Shown here piece by piece: positions 18,526 through 26,435 of a stretch of 64,000 bases of DNA (positions are counted from its first letter, which is position 1; every line of letters starts with the position of its first letter). The notes under the pieces were generated by a model. It did no database searches and was not told where the DNA came from. It saw nothing but the letters and a program-made list of their open reading frames with translations. The stretch spans positions 1 to 64,000 of the forward strand of contig JAYVUK010000033.1 of assembly GCA_043787975.1 (NCBI GenBank). The letters are read 5' to 3'. The position numbers and the translations under genes were made by a program. This DNA is from JAPLDA01 sp043787975. GTDB taxonomy: Bacteria > Bacteroidota > Bacteroidia > AKYH767-A > 2013-40CM-41-45.

Positions 18526-18930
18526 ATGTATCATTCAGAAGTTCAAATCAGGGTTCGGTATGCTGAGACAGATCAGATGGGTTACGTGTATTACGGGAAC
18601 TATGCAAGTTATTTTGAAGTCGCTCGTGTAGAAACATTGCGCAACCTTGGTTTCAGTTACAAAGCAATTGAAGAGAGCGGAATTATTTTGCCGGTGCTGA
18701 GTTATTCCATCAAATACATCAAGCCTTCATTCTATGATGATTTGCTCACCATCAAAGTGACGATCAAAGAAATACCCATGGCGAGGATCCGATTTGATTA
18801 TGAGACATACAATGAAAAAGGAGAGCTGATCAATGTTGCCGATACCACACTTGTATTTATTAATAAGAGTACAAATAAACCGTGCGCCGCTCCGACTGAT
18901 TTTATGAATGCAGTGAAAAAATTTTTTTAG
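18526..18930 (+). CDS. Acyl-CoA thioesterase, YbgC/4HBT hotdog family
   Basis: This 134-residue protein is the usual length for a 4HBT hotdog thioesterase. The signature is at the N-terminus: RYAETDQMGYVYYGNYASYF, with the Asp of TDQMG (residue 16) as predicted catalytic acid and FEVAR after it. It hydrolyses acyl-CoA thioesters in the cytoplasm; chain-length preference cannot be told. It is monocistronic, divergent from the split nucleotidase genes, with an A/T-rich 116-bp leader that contains TATTTTCAC as a weak promoter candidate. Confidence 0.88.
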   Translation: MYHSEVQIRVRYAETDQMGYVYYGNYASYFEVARVETLRNLGFSYKAIEESGIILPVLSYSIKYIKPSFYDDLLTIKVTIKEIPMARIRFDYETYNEKGELINVADTTLVFINKSTNKPCAAPTDFMNAVKKFF

Positions 18931-19033
18931 AAAATTATTTTTTGCAAAATGAATAGCAATTCAAATCAAAAGATATTTTTCGTACCAACGGGACTTTAAT
19001 TAACTAGGGGCATATTCTTTTTACCAATATTTC

Positions 19034-19081
19034 ATGCCTAAGGCATTTCAGAATTTTAAAAGATTGCTCCGTCAGGAGCAA
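19034..19081. repeat. Paired-hairpin intergenic repeat (GGCAT and GCTCC hairpins)
   Basis: Two compact palindromes lie 17 bases apart: ATGCC-TAA-GGCAT (19034-19046) and TTGCTCC-GTCA-GGAGCAA (19064-19081). Neither is followed by a T-run, so they are not simple terminators. A third imperfect palindrome CGTACCAACGGGAC lies upstream at about 18981. From memory, elements of this kind (a GCTCC hairpin followed by AAAATGTTGGTAG) are scattered through many Bacteroidota genomes; I cannot check that here. Confidence 0.6.
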
Positions 19082-19104
19082 AATGTTGGTAGTAATCTGA
19101 GATA

Positions 19105-20034
19105 TCAGCAATCTTTTGTTTCACAATTTTCCACGGCAGCTTCAACCTCCAGTGTTGCATGTTGAATGTTAAGGTGTTCCAATTCATGCTTAACTTTTTG
19201 TTTTATTGTTTCAATTTCAGCCAACGATTTTTTCTCATCCACCACAATGTGAGCCGTCAGCGCATTTCGGGTTGTGCTAATCGCCCAGAGGTGAATGTGG
19301 TGAATGTTCTTGACTCCGGGAATTTTTTCAGCGGCTTGTTTCACCTGTTCAATATTCATATTCGCAGGAACAGCATCAAGCGATAAACGGAGGCTGTGCC
19401 TGAGCAAACTCCAGGTCGAAAATAAAATCACCAGTGCAATCACAATACTCATGGCTGAATCAATCCAAAAGTAATGCGTGTAAAAAATCAGGATTCCTCC
19501 AAGTACGATTCCGAAGGAAACAATGGCGTCACTCATTAAATGGAGATATGCGCTTTTAATGTTCAGGTCTTTTTCCTTTTCACGAAGGAACATAAGGGCG
19601 GTAACGGTGTTGATGACAATTCCGATTCCTGCAATGATTGAAATTATTTTTCCTTCAACAGGTTCAGGGTGAAGAAAACGATGGAATGCTTCAAAACCGA
19701 TGGCGCCAATGGAAACCATCAATACCATCGCATTGAACAAGGCAACGAGGATGGTTGTTTTGCTGTAGCCATAGGTATACGTGTCGTTTGGTTTTACCTT
19801 TACCAGCCTGAAAGCAATGAGTGATAAAGCGAGCGCTCCTACATCAGCAAGATTATGTCCGGCATCACTTAACAACGAAAGCGAATGAATGTATAACCCG
19901 GCAATGACTTCAATCACAACAAATAGAAAGTTGAGTGTGATGCCAACGATAAAGGCCTTGTTGATTCCTTTCACCGGAATTGCATGATGACTGTGATGCT
20001 CATCATTGTGCGTGTGAGTATGTGATGGTGACAT
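19105..20034 (-). CDS. Cation diffusion facilitator (Zn/Cd/Co efflux, CzcD-like)
   Basis: This 309-residue, six-helix membrane protein belongs to the cation diffusion facilitators. The metal sites are DAGHNLAD in helix 2 and HLMSDA in helix 5. The N-terminus is rich in histidine (HTHTHNDEHHSHHA), typical of zinc exporters. A cytoplasmic ferredoxin-like domain closes the protein (PGVKNIHHIHLWAI). It exports divalent cations in exchange for protons. I use the ATG at 20034; the longer frame would start at a TTG inside the upstream gene. It follows the M42 peptidase gene by 10 bp and is likely cotranscribed with it. That peptidase needs metal, but any functional link is speculative. Confidence 0.92.
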   Translation of the reverse strand: MSPSHTHTHNDEHHSHHAIPVKGINKAFIVGITLNFLFVVIEVIAGLYIHSLSLLSDAGHNLADVGALALSLIAFRLVKVKPNDTYTYGYSKTTILVALFNAMVLMVSIGAIGFEAFHRFLHPEPVEGKIISIIAGIGIVINTVTALMFLREKEKDLNIKSAYLHLMSDAIVSFGIVLGGILIFYTHYFWIDSAMSIVIALVILFSTWSLLRHSLRLSLDAVPANMNIEQVKQAAEKIPGVKNIHHIHLWAISTTRNALTAHIVVDEKKSLAEIETIKQKVKHELEHLNIQHATLEVEAAVENCETKDC

Positions 20035-20044
20035 TTTTTTATTC

Positions 20045-20956
20045 TCAGAGTGTTTCAATCAAAAACCGGTACATGCTTAGCATACTTTCAATATCTTTCT
20101 TATGAATTTTTTCATTCGGAGAATGGACGAAATCTTCAGCCGCACCGATAAAACACCAATCGATCGGATAGGGTTGTTTTTGTAATTCCGTTCCATCACT
20201 TCCTCCTGATCCTTCGACTTCTAATTGAAAAGGAACGTTACTTTCTTTCGCAAGGTCAATAATTTTATTTAGAAACTTTTTTCTTGGGATTCCGATGTCG
20301 CGCATGGAAATCACGACTCCTTCTCCATGACGGACACCTTCCGTGATCCATGTGATGTCTGAAATGAGCGATTGCCGGATATTAAATTTTTCAAAAAGAA
20401 ATTTTGCGAGGTAAGGAACGCTGCCACCTCCGTGTTCTTCCCAGCAAGAAAAAACAATGGCTGCATTTTCGAGTGTCTCGCAAAGTTTCAACGCATTCCA
20501 TACTCCGAGACGATTATCCATGTAACAACATTGAACAAAGTTCTCGTCTTCACGCCAGTTCGGTTTGTAAGAAAGATCAGTTCCGTGTTCAATTTCACGA
20601 ACGGCTTTGTATGAGATATGGTCTTCATCATGGGTATCAACTTCACATTCTACTTTTCCCTTGCTGTCTTCTCCGGTTAATTTTGTTCCGTTTTCAATAG
20701 TGGGGCTGCCGATTCTTACCAATTGATTTTTGTATCGTACCGTGAAGCCAATGTTATCAAGATGTGCATACACTGCAGTCTTGGGCTTTCCGAAAACCAG
20801 CACAATGCAATTCTGAAAATCATCGCCCGAAAAAATCTGAGGTTGAGTTTTCCAGGATGATTTGTTTTGGTCAATATAACTAATTAGAAAGTCTGTCATA
20901 GCGCCTTCATTTCCTGAGGGAGCGTGGATAGAACAAAGTTGCTTGAGTAGTTGCAT
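20045..20956 (-). CDS. M42-family glutamyl aminopeptidase-like metallopeptidase
   Basis: This 303-residue cytoplasmic peptidase has the M42/M20 dinuclear-zinc ligands in order: HLDNIGF (about residue 66), the bridging Asp in MDNRLG, the catalytic Glu pair in EEHG, an Asp/Glu site in DITWITEG, and a final His in VHSPNE. GGSDGTEL is also conserved. M42 enzymes form large tetrahedral aminopeptidase shells that trim peptides. It is a little shorter than the usual 340-360 residues, without an obvious missing motif. It is first in a two-gene unit with the cation exporter. The leader carries the GATGATGTGATAATTTGAT repeat. Confidence 0.85.
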   Translation of the reverse strand: MQLLKQLCSIHAPSGNEGAMTDFLISYIDQNKSSWKTQPQIFSGDDFQNCIVLVFGKPKTAVYAHLDNIGFTVRYKNQLVRIGSPTIENGTKLTGEDSKGKVECEVDTHDEDHISYKAVREIEHGTDLSYKPNWREDENFVQCCYMDNRLGVWNALKLCETLENAAIVFSCWEEHGGGSVPYLAKFLFEKFNIRQSLISDITWITEGVRHGEGVVISMRDIGIPRKKFLNKIIDLAKESNVPFQLEVEGSGGSDGTELQKQPYPIDWCFIGAAEDFVHSPNEKIHKKDIESMLSMYRFLIETL

Positions 20957-20966
20957 AGGTAAATTG

Positions 20967-20997
20967 GATGATGTGATAATTTGATGATTTGATAATT
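20967..20997. repeat. Intergenic AT-rich repeat, GATGATGTGATAATTTGAT family (copy 2)
   Basis: The first 19 bases match 6528-6546 exactly, followed by a partial internal repeat (GATTTGATAATT). It lies between ribD and the M42 peptidase gene, both on the minus strand. Confidence 0.7.
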
Positions 20998-21008
20998 AAA
21001 GGAGGAAA

Positions 21009-22049
21009 TTAATTTCTCAGCAAAATAAGTTTGTCATCTATGATTGTTGTTTCAGAAATAATTTTCCCGTGAATAACCGGAGCTTTTATTCCGCTTGAGA
21101 GAAATTTATTCCCGATGAAAATACGTGCTTCATCCCATAAACTTTCCCGAATGAATGATTGTAGCAGTTTGGCGCCACCTTCAACAAGTACTGATTGTAT
21201 ATTTTTCTGGTAGAGTGAGTTGATAATTTGCTGGAGAATATTTTCCCTGAAGTCAATCCGGATGAATTCTATGTTTTGAAAGGCTTCACTTTTTACTTCG
21301 TTATAAATAAGTGTGTGAGCAGATGCATCAAACAGATGTAAAGTCCGGTCCAGCTTCAGCTCACGGTCCAGTACAATTCGAACAGGATTCTTCCCTTTCC
21401 AATCTCTCACTGTGAGAGCAGGATTATCAATCTTCGCTGTATTCGTCCCAACCATGATGGCCTGTTCTTCGCTTCTCCATTTATGAACTAACATTCTTGA
21501 ATATTCATTCGTGATCCAGCGGTTTTGTTCGGTTGTATTCTCCGAAGCAATGAATCCATCCATGCTTTGTGCATACTTTAAAAGAATGAATGGACGTTCC
21601 TTTTCGTGAAATGTAAAAAACCGCCTGTTCAGTTCCCGGCATTCTTTCTCGAGAACAGGTTGAGTTACCTGAACTCCTGCTGAAACCAGTTTTTTAAGTC
21701 CTGCTCCTTTTACTTTTTCAAACGGATCAACACCGCCGATTACTACATGAGGAATTTTTTTTTCAAGAATGAGATCGGTGCAAGGAGGAGTTTTTCCTGT
21801 GTGCGAACAAGGTTCGAGGTTTACATACAATGTACTGTGAAGCAAAATTTCCTCTCCGTGTTTTTCGATTGCATCGTTGATGGCGTTTACTTCTGCATGT
21901 GCTTTTCCGAATTGCTGATGAAAACCTTCCCCGATTATTTTTTCATCATGAACGACCACAGCGCCTACAAGCGGATTTGGAGCTACATTCCCCAATCCAT
22001 TGCCTGCAAGCTCAATGCAACGGTACATATATTTTTCGTCGGCTGACAT
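21009..22049 (-). CDS. ribD: Bifunctional riboflavin biosynthesis deaminase/reductase RibD
   Basis: This 346-residue protein carries both RibD domains. The N-terminal cytidine-deaminase-like domain has the zinc site HAEVNAI and PCSHTGKTPPC (about residues 50-90) and performs the deamination step. The C-terminal reductase domain (about 150-346) has RWITNEYSR, a dihydrofolate-reductase-like fold, and LVEGGAKLL, and uses NADPH to reduce the ribose. Together they convert the GTP cyclohydrolase II product to 5-amino-6-ribitylaminouracil phosphate. The length is near the usual 360. It is divergent from prmC with 59 bp between starts. Confidence 0.93.
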   Translation of the reverse strand: MSADEKYMYRCIELAGNGLGNVAPNPLVGAVVVHDEKIIGEGFHQQFGKAHAEVNAINDAIEKHGEEILLHSTLYVNLEPCSHTGKTPPCTDLILEKKIPHVVIGGVDPFEKVKGAGLKKLVSAGVQVTQPVLEKECRELNRRFFTFHEKERPFILLKYAQSMDGFIASENTTEQNRWITNEYSRMLVHKWRSEEQAIMVGTNTAKIDNPALTVRDWKGKNPVRIVLDRELKLDRTLHLFDASAHTLIYNEVKSEAFQNIEFIRIDFRENILQQIINSLYQKNIQSVLVEGGAKLLQSFIRESLWDEARIFIGNKFLSSGIKAPVIHGKIISETTIIDDKLILLRN

Positions 22050-22062
22050 GGATGCGAAGATA

Positions 22063-22103
22063 GGAAACGGTTTACTGTTTCCGGTTTACAGTTTGTAGCT
22101 TTG
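22063..22103 (+). promoter_or_regulatory. prmC promoter -7 box overlapping a GTTTAC repeat
   Basis: TAGCTTTG (22096-22103) matches the Bacteroidota -7 consensus TAnnTTTG and ends only five bases before the prmC ATG, which predicts an almost leaderless mRNA. The upstream 30 bases are a GGTTTACTGTTTCCGGTTTAC repeat, related to copies at 527, 23010 and 41616. Confidence 0.55.
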
Positions 22104-22108
22104 TCGCG

Positions 22109-22981
22109 ATGAAAATTTCAGATGTGGTTCTTAAGTATAGGAGCGAATTGAATAATTTGTACAGCGAAGGCGAGTTAGAGCAAGTGATTTTTCTGGTGCT
22201 TGAACATGTGAAGGGATTTTCAAAAATTGATATGGTCTTAAAGAAAGACGAAGTGGTTTCCCAAAACGAACAGGAACAACTGGATCGCATTCTTTCACAA
22301 CTTATGAAGTCTAAACCTATTCAGTACGTCTTGGGTTATGCATGGTTTTATGGAACGAAGTTTAAAGTGAATGAAAGTGTATTGATACCACGACAGGAGA
22401 CGGAAGAATTAGTGGAGTGGATAATACAGGAATCAAGAATCAAGAACCAGGAATCAGGATTGGCAATTATTGATATTTGCACAGGAAGTGGTTGCATTGC
22501 AGTTTCTCTGAAAAGAAATTTGCCGGGGACGGAAGTGTATGCTCTTGATATTTCTGAAAAAGCACTTGAAGTTGCGAAGGAAAATGCAACAATTAATCAA
22601 ACACCAGTTCAATTCATTCAGGAAGATATTCTCTTTCCAATCTCCGGTTCTCCGATTCTCCCATTCGATTTAATAGTGAGCAATCCTCCGTATGTTTTAG
22701 AAAGTGAAAAAATAAAGATGCAAAAAAAAGAATTGGATTATGAGCCACACCTTTCCTTGTTTGTAAATGACAATGATCCTCTCCTTTTTTATAAAAAAAT
22801 TGCTGACTTTGCTTTGGTAAATTTAAAACCTAAAGGCAGACTATATTTTGAAATCAATGAGAAGAAAGGAAAAGAAGTTGTGGAACTCCTTATCGGCAAG
22901 GGTTTTTCAGATGTTATTCTAAAAAAAGATTTAAACGGAAAGGATAGAATGTTAAGAGCGATTTTGGAAACTGGAAATTAG
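22109..22981 (+). CDS. prmC: Peptide chain release factor N5-glutamine methyltransferase PrmC (HemK)
   Basis: This 290-residue protein methylates the Gln of the GGQ motif in release factors. It has the N-terminal helical domain, SAM motif I (DICTGSGCIAVSLK, about 122-135) and the diagnostic catalytic NPPY in VSNPPYVLE. The conserved RQETEELVEW just before motif I is intact. Directly after it lies a short stretch (IQESRIKNQESGL, about 106-118) encoded by a near-tandem AATCAAGAATCAAG-like repeat that looks inserted, since homologues as I remember them reach motif I with fewer residues. The stretch is in frame and outside the catalytic core, so the enzyme should work. Confidence 0.92.
   Translation: MKISDVVLKYRSELNNLYSEGELEQVIFLVLEHVKGFSKIDMVLKKDEVVSQNEQEQLDRILSQLMKSKPIQYVLGYAWFYGTKFKVNESVLIPRQETEELVEWIIQESRIKNQESGLAIIDICTGSGCIAVSLKRNLPGTEVYALDISEKALEVAKENATINQTPVQFIQEDILFPISGSPILPFDLIVSNPPYVLESEKIKMQKKELDYEPHLSLFVNDNDPLLFYKKIADFALVNLKPKGRLYFEINEKKGKEVVELLIGKGFSDVILKKDLNGKDRMLRAILETGN
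22427..22461 (+). repeat. In-frame low-complexity repeat inside prmC
   Basis: CAGGAATC, AAGAATC, AAGAACCAGGAATCAGG is a run of near-copies of a 7-8 base word, unlike the surrounding codon use. It encodes QESRIKNQESG. Confidence 0.65.
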
Positions 22982-23009
22982 AAAATCACTGGTGTCTCAA
23001 AAAGTAAAC

Positions 23010-23024
23010 TTGTAAACCGTAAAC
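23010..23024. repeat. Intergenic repeat TTGTAAACCGTAAAC
   Basis: Exact copy of the word at 527-541. A 13-base inverse match lies at 41616-41628 and a diverged copy at about 22063-22095. All four are between genes. Confidence 0.65.
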
Positions 23025-23068
23025 CACGAATCTCCCAAACTTTTATCTTTACAACCACTTTAATAAGT

Positions 23069-25147
23069 ATGACTGAATCACAGGCAAAAAAGCGAGTCGA
23101 AGAACTTTCAAAAGAGATTGACGGACACAATTATAAATATTATGTGCTCGACAAACCTTCTATCAGCGATTACCAGTTTGATATATTGCTGGAAGAGTTG
23201 ATTAAACTCGAGAAGGAGTTTCCTCAATTTGCATCTCCTGATTCACCTTCTCAGCGCATTGGCGGACAAATCACAAAGGTTTTCAAAAGTGTAAAGCATA
23301 CCTATCCGATGATGTCGCTCGGAAATACATATTCAGAAGAAGAGTTGAAAGATTTTGATGAGCGCGTGAGAAAAATGATCGGGAATGATTTTGAATATGT
23401 ATGTGAACTGAAGTTTGACGGACTTTCAATCGGCCTTACTTATAAAAAGGGACGGCTTGTCCAGGCTGTAACGCGCGGTGATGGAGTTCAAGGAGATGAT
23501 GTAACCACGAATGTAAAAACCATTCGTAGTATTCCATTGAAGTTGAAAGAAGGAGATCATCCGGACGAGTTCGAAATCCGCGGCGAAATTTTCATGCCGT
23601 TAAAATCGTTTGAAAAGATTAATAAGGAAATTGAGAAGCAGCTTGAAGAAGATGGTTATGACGAATTGGAAATTGAAGAACGTCTATTGAAGAATCCACG
23701 CAATGCTGCATCCGGAACAATGAAGATCCAGGATTCATCCGTAGTTGCAAAGAGAAATCTTGATTGCTTTTTATATTACTTGCCGGGAGCAGAAAATTCT
23801 TTTAAAACTCATTATGAGTCGCTGAAGAGGGCACGCGAATGGGGCTTCAAAGTTTCTGATTACACTGTGAAATGTAAAGATCTTGATGGAGTTTTTGATT
23901 TTATTAAAACATGGGATAAAGGCCGCCTGAAATTGCCGTATGAAACAGATGGAGTCGTCATCAAAGTAAATTCTTTTAAGCAACAACGTGATCTTGGATT
24001 CACAGCTAAATCACCGCGCTGGGCAATTGCTTATAAATTCAAAGCAGAAAGTGTTTCAACGAAATTACTTTCCATTACCTACCAGGTTGGCAGAACCGGA
24101 GCGATTACACCCGTTGCAAACCTGCAACCGGTCAAGCTTGCAGGCACCACCGTGAAACGTGCAACACTTCACAACGCTGACCAGATTGAAAAACTCGATC
24201 TGCGAATTGGTGATGAAGTGTTTGTTGAGAAAGGTGGAGAGATTATCCCGAAGATAACAGCTGTTGATCTTGCCAAGCGCAGTAAAAATTCGAAACCTGT
24301 CCAATATATTTCAACCTGTCCTGAGTGCAATGCAAAATTAGTTCGTAAGGAAGGTGAATCGTTGCATTATTGTCCGAATGAATTAGGATGTCCGCCACAG
24401 ATCAAAGGTCGTATTCAGCATTTCATTAGCAGGAAAGCAATGGATATTAATAGTCTTGGTGAAGGAAAAGTGGAAATGTTATTTGAAAACGGTTTAATAA
24501 AAACTCCTGCAGATTTGTATCATCTTAATCACAAGCAGCTTCTGGGCCTCACCAAAATAATTGGAGAAGGTGAGAAGTCGAAAAAAATTTCATTGCAGGA
24601 AAAATCTGTTGAGAATATTTTAAATGGAATTGAGGAGTCAAAAAAAATTTCATTTGAACGTGTGTTGTATGCGATTGGAATTCGATATGTAGGAGAAACC
24701 GTGGCAAAAAAACTGGCCTTGCATTTTAAGAATATAGATGACTTGATGAATGCTTCATCCGAAGAATTGCTGAGTGTGGAAGAGATCGGTGAAAAAATTG
24801 CGGAGAGCGTTCTCGATTTCTTTAAAGTAAGCCGGAACAGGAAATTTACGGAGGAACTTCGTAAAGCAGGATTACAAATGGAACTGTCTGCTTCATCCAT
24901 CGTGAAAAAGTTAAGCAACAAGCTAGATGGGTTGTCGTTTGTCGTGTCGGGAGTTTTTTCTACTTTTAGCCGTGATGAAATTAAAAAGATCATCGAACAG
25001 CACGGAGGAAAAAATCAAAACGGCGTTTCTGCGAAGACAAATTTCCTGCTTGCCGGTGATGAAGCCGGGCCAAGTAAACTGGAGAAAGCAAAAAAATTGA
25101 AAATTGCTGTGATTGATGAGAAGGAGTTTGTGAAAATGATAAATTGA
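23069..25147 (+). CDS. ligA: NAD-dependent DNA ligase LigA
   Basis: This 692-residue enzyme has the full LigA layout. The N-terminal Ia domain leads to the adenylation domain with the active-site Lys in ELKFDGLSIGL (about residue 115). The OB fold is followed by a four-Cys zinc finger (CPEC at about 414, CPNELGCP at about 433), then helix-hairpin-helix repeats, then a C-terminal BRCT domain (LSFVVSGVFSTFSRDEI). It seals nicks in replication and repair using NAD+. The start at 23069 gives the canonical N-terminus. The stop TGA lies 4 bp before a repeat array that leads into a GxxExxY gene. Confidence 0.97.
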   Translation: MTESQAKKRVEELSKEIDGHNYKYYVLDKPSISDYQFDILLEELIKLEKEFPQFASPDSPSQRIGGQITKVFKSVKHTYPMMSLGNTYSEEELKDFDERVRKMIGNDFEYVCELKFDGLSIGLTYKKGRLVQAVTRGDGVQGDDVTTNVKTIRSIPLKLKEGDHPDEFEIRGEIFMPLKSFEKINKEIEKQLEEDGYDELEIEERLLKNPRNAASGTMKIQDSSVVAKRNLDCFLYYLPGAENSFKTHYESLKRAREWGFKVSDYTVKCKDLDGVFDFIKTWDKGRLKLPYETDGVVIKVNSFKQQRDLGFTAKSPRWAIAYKFKAESVSTKLLSITYQVGRTGAITPVANLQPVKLAGTTVKRATLHNADQIEKLDLRIGDEVFVEKGGEIIPKITAVDLAKRSKNSKPVQYISTCPECNAKLVRKEGESLHYCPNELGCPPQIKGRIQHFISRKAMDINSLGEGKVEMLFENGLIKTPADLYHLNHKQLLGLTKIIGEGEKSKKISLQEKSVENILNGIEESKKISFERVLYAIGIRYVGETVAKKLALHFKNIDDLMNASSEELLSVEEIGEKIAESVLDFFKVSRNRKFTEELRKAGLQMELSASSIVKKLSNKLDGLSFVVSGVFSTFSRDEIKKIIEQHGGKNQNGVSAKTNFLLAGDEAGPSKLEKAKKLKIAVIDEKEFVKMIN

Positions 25148-25151
25148 TATC

Positions 25152-25249
25152 GGCGAAATACGAATCCAAACGAAATACGAAAAATGAAGTAATATATATC
25201 TGCGAAATACGAATTAGAACGAAATACGAAATACGAAATACGAAAAATG
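25152..25249 (+). repeat. CGAAATACGAA repeat array, left arm around GxxExxY gene 1
   Basis: Six copies of the core CGAAATACGAA occur in 98 bp, arranged as two related half-units that both end in CGAAAAATGAAGT (up to 25190 and 25253). The 17-mer ATCTGCGAAATACGAAT at 25198-25214 is the exact reverse complement of sites at 25766-25782 and 25864-25880 on the far side of the gene. Confidence 0.85.
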
Positions 25250-25251
25250 AA

Positions 25252-25656
25252 GTGGATGCAAGATTGAAACGCGGGGATTTAATTTATCCTGAACTGAGTT
25301 ATAAAATAGTCGGTTGTGCGTTTGATGTTTTTAGACAAATTGGAAGCGGGCATCTTGAGAAACATTATCAACGTGCGTTGAAGATCGCTTTTGATAAGAA
25401 TGAATTAGTAAGTCGTGAACAAGTGTACCATGAAATTGAATTTGAAGATCAATTAATAGGAAAAGTATATTTGGATTTTGTTGTCGATGAAAAAGTTGTT
25501 GTTGAAATTAAGAAGAGCAATAAATTTTCAGAAGCCAACATCAACCAGGTCTTTAATTATTTGAAAACGTCAGGGTTGAAATTAGGATTAATAATAAATT
25601 TCGGAAGGGAAGAAGTAAAGGTGAAACGGATTATCAATACAAGAGATGACGGATAA
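25252..25656 (+). CDS. GxxExxY protein 1 (PD-(D/E)xK nuclease-like)
   Basis: From the GTG at 25252 this gives 134 residues, a normal size for the GxxExxY family (PDDEXK_3-like). The naming motif is G-H-L-E-K-H-Y in IGSGHLEKHYQRAL. A candidate PD-(D/E)xK site is present: Asp in KVYLDFVVDE, then Glu-x-Lys in VVVEIKKS. Family function is unestablished; a nuclease activity is inferred from fold assignment. The true start is unclear: the frame stays open to the TTG at 25144, but that adds 36 residues encoded only by the repeat, and the ATG at 25247 is out of frame. The gene sits between ligA and a DUF6913-dapA pair, flanked by inverted repeat arrays. Confidence 0.75.
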   Translation: MDARLKRGDLIYPELSYKIVGCAFDVFRQIGSGHLEKHYQRALKIAFDKNELVSREQVYHEIEFEDQLIGKVYLDFVVDEKVVVEIKKSNKFSEANINQVFNYLKTSGLKLGLIINFGREEVKVKRIINTRDDG

Positions 25657-25665
25657 TTTTAGGTG

Positions 25666-25880
25666 ATTCGTATTTCGCAGAACAAATTTGGAGAAATGAA
25701 AATGGTACATGTATGATAAACATAAATGATAATTCTTAATCGGGCTACATTCGTATTTCGTATCAATTCGTATTTCGCAGATGAAATCAACAGAAAGTTA
25801 AATATGGCATATAATAAAGCTAAATGATACTTCTTAACCATCGCCGCATTCGTATTTCGTTTTATTCGTATTTCGCAGAT
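25666..25880 (-). repeat. ATTCGTATTTCGCAG repeat array, right arm around GxxExxY gene 1
   Basis: Three copies of ATTCGTATTTCGCAG start at 25666, 25766 and 25864 (periods 100 and 98). A shorter ATTCGTATTTCGT precedes the last two at 25749 and 25848 (period 99). The intervening DNA is also alike (AAATGATA, then TTCTTAA, then CATTCG), so this is a degenerate tandem of about 99-bp units. All are inverted relative to the left arm. The array ends 9 bp before the DUF6913 start. Confidence 0.85.
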
Positions 25881-25888
25881 TATAAAAA

Positions 25889-26434
25889 ATGAGCTTATCA
25901 AAAGACATACGTGCCAAATTCGGAAACCTTCGCTTCATAAGAGAAGCAAAGAGTTTAAAGCGTGAACCGGAAGTAGTCGGATTCGGTGACGCAAAAAAAA
26001 TTGGTTTGTTATACGATGCAACGGATCAATATAATTTTGAAGTGGTGAAAGCGTACGTAAAGAATGTACGAAACCAGCAAAAAGATATTCTTGCACTCGG
26101 TTATGTGGACAAAAAGGAATTGCCGCAAAACCAGTTTGCACAGTTTGGTATCGATTTTTTCACACGCAAACAACTCAACTGGCAAATGATTCCGACGACA
26201 GCAATCGTCAGGAATTTTATCAACGAGAAATTTGATATATTAATCAATCTCAACAACGGCAAATGTTTTCCGCTGCAATACATCGCAGCTGTTTCGCATG
26301 CACGATTCCGCGTGGGAAGGTTCAACAAAAAAAATGTAGCGTGTTACGACATGATGATTGACACGAAAGGTGAACCGGGCATCAAGGAGTTTATTGAAGA
26401 AGTTGAAAATTACCTCCGTCAAATAAAAAAATAA
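25889..26434 (+). CDS. DUF6913 family conserved protein
   Basis: This 181-residue protein is of a Bacteroidota-typical family I recognise as DUF6913; its function is unknown. It has no signal peptide or membrane segment and an alternating alpha/beta pattern (IGLLYDATDQYNF, DILALGYVDKKEL, FDILINLNN, FRVGRFNKKN). It ends one base before the dapA ATG and is surely cotranscribed. From memory, the neighbourhood ligA / DUF6913 / dapA recurs in related genomes, which would make the GxxExxY gene upstream the intruder; that needs checking. The start lies 9 bp after the repeat array, so its promoter must be within or beyond the repeats. Confidence 0.75.
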   Translation: MSLSKDIRAKFGNLRFIREAKSLKREPEVVGFGDAKKIGLLYDATDQYNFEVVKAYVKNVRNQQKDILALGYVDKKELPQNQFAQFGIDFFTRKQLNWQMIPTTAIVRNFINEKFDILINLNNGKCFPLQYIAAVSHARFRVGRFNKKNVACYDMMIDTKGEPGIKEFIEEVENYLRQIKK

Positions 26435-26435
26435 G

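Noticed and set aside
25144..25251. N-terminal extension of GxxExxY protein 1 (36 residues starting at TTG)
   Set aside because: It is encoded wholly by the repeat array, would overlap ligA by four bases, and the second GxxExxY protein has no such extension.
25152..25880. Possible CRISPR array
   Set aside because: The repeats are short, degenerate and in inverted orientation on either side of a gene. The segments between them are themselves related, unlike unique spacers, and no cas gene is present.
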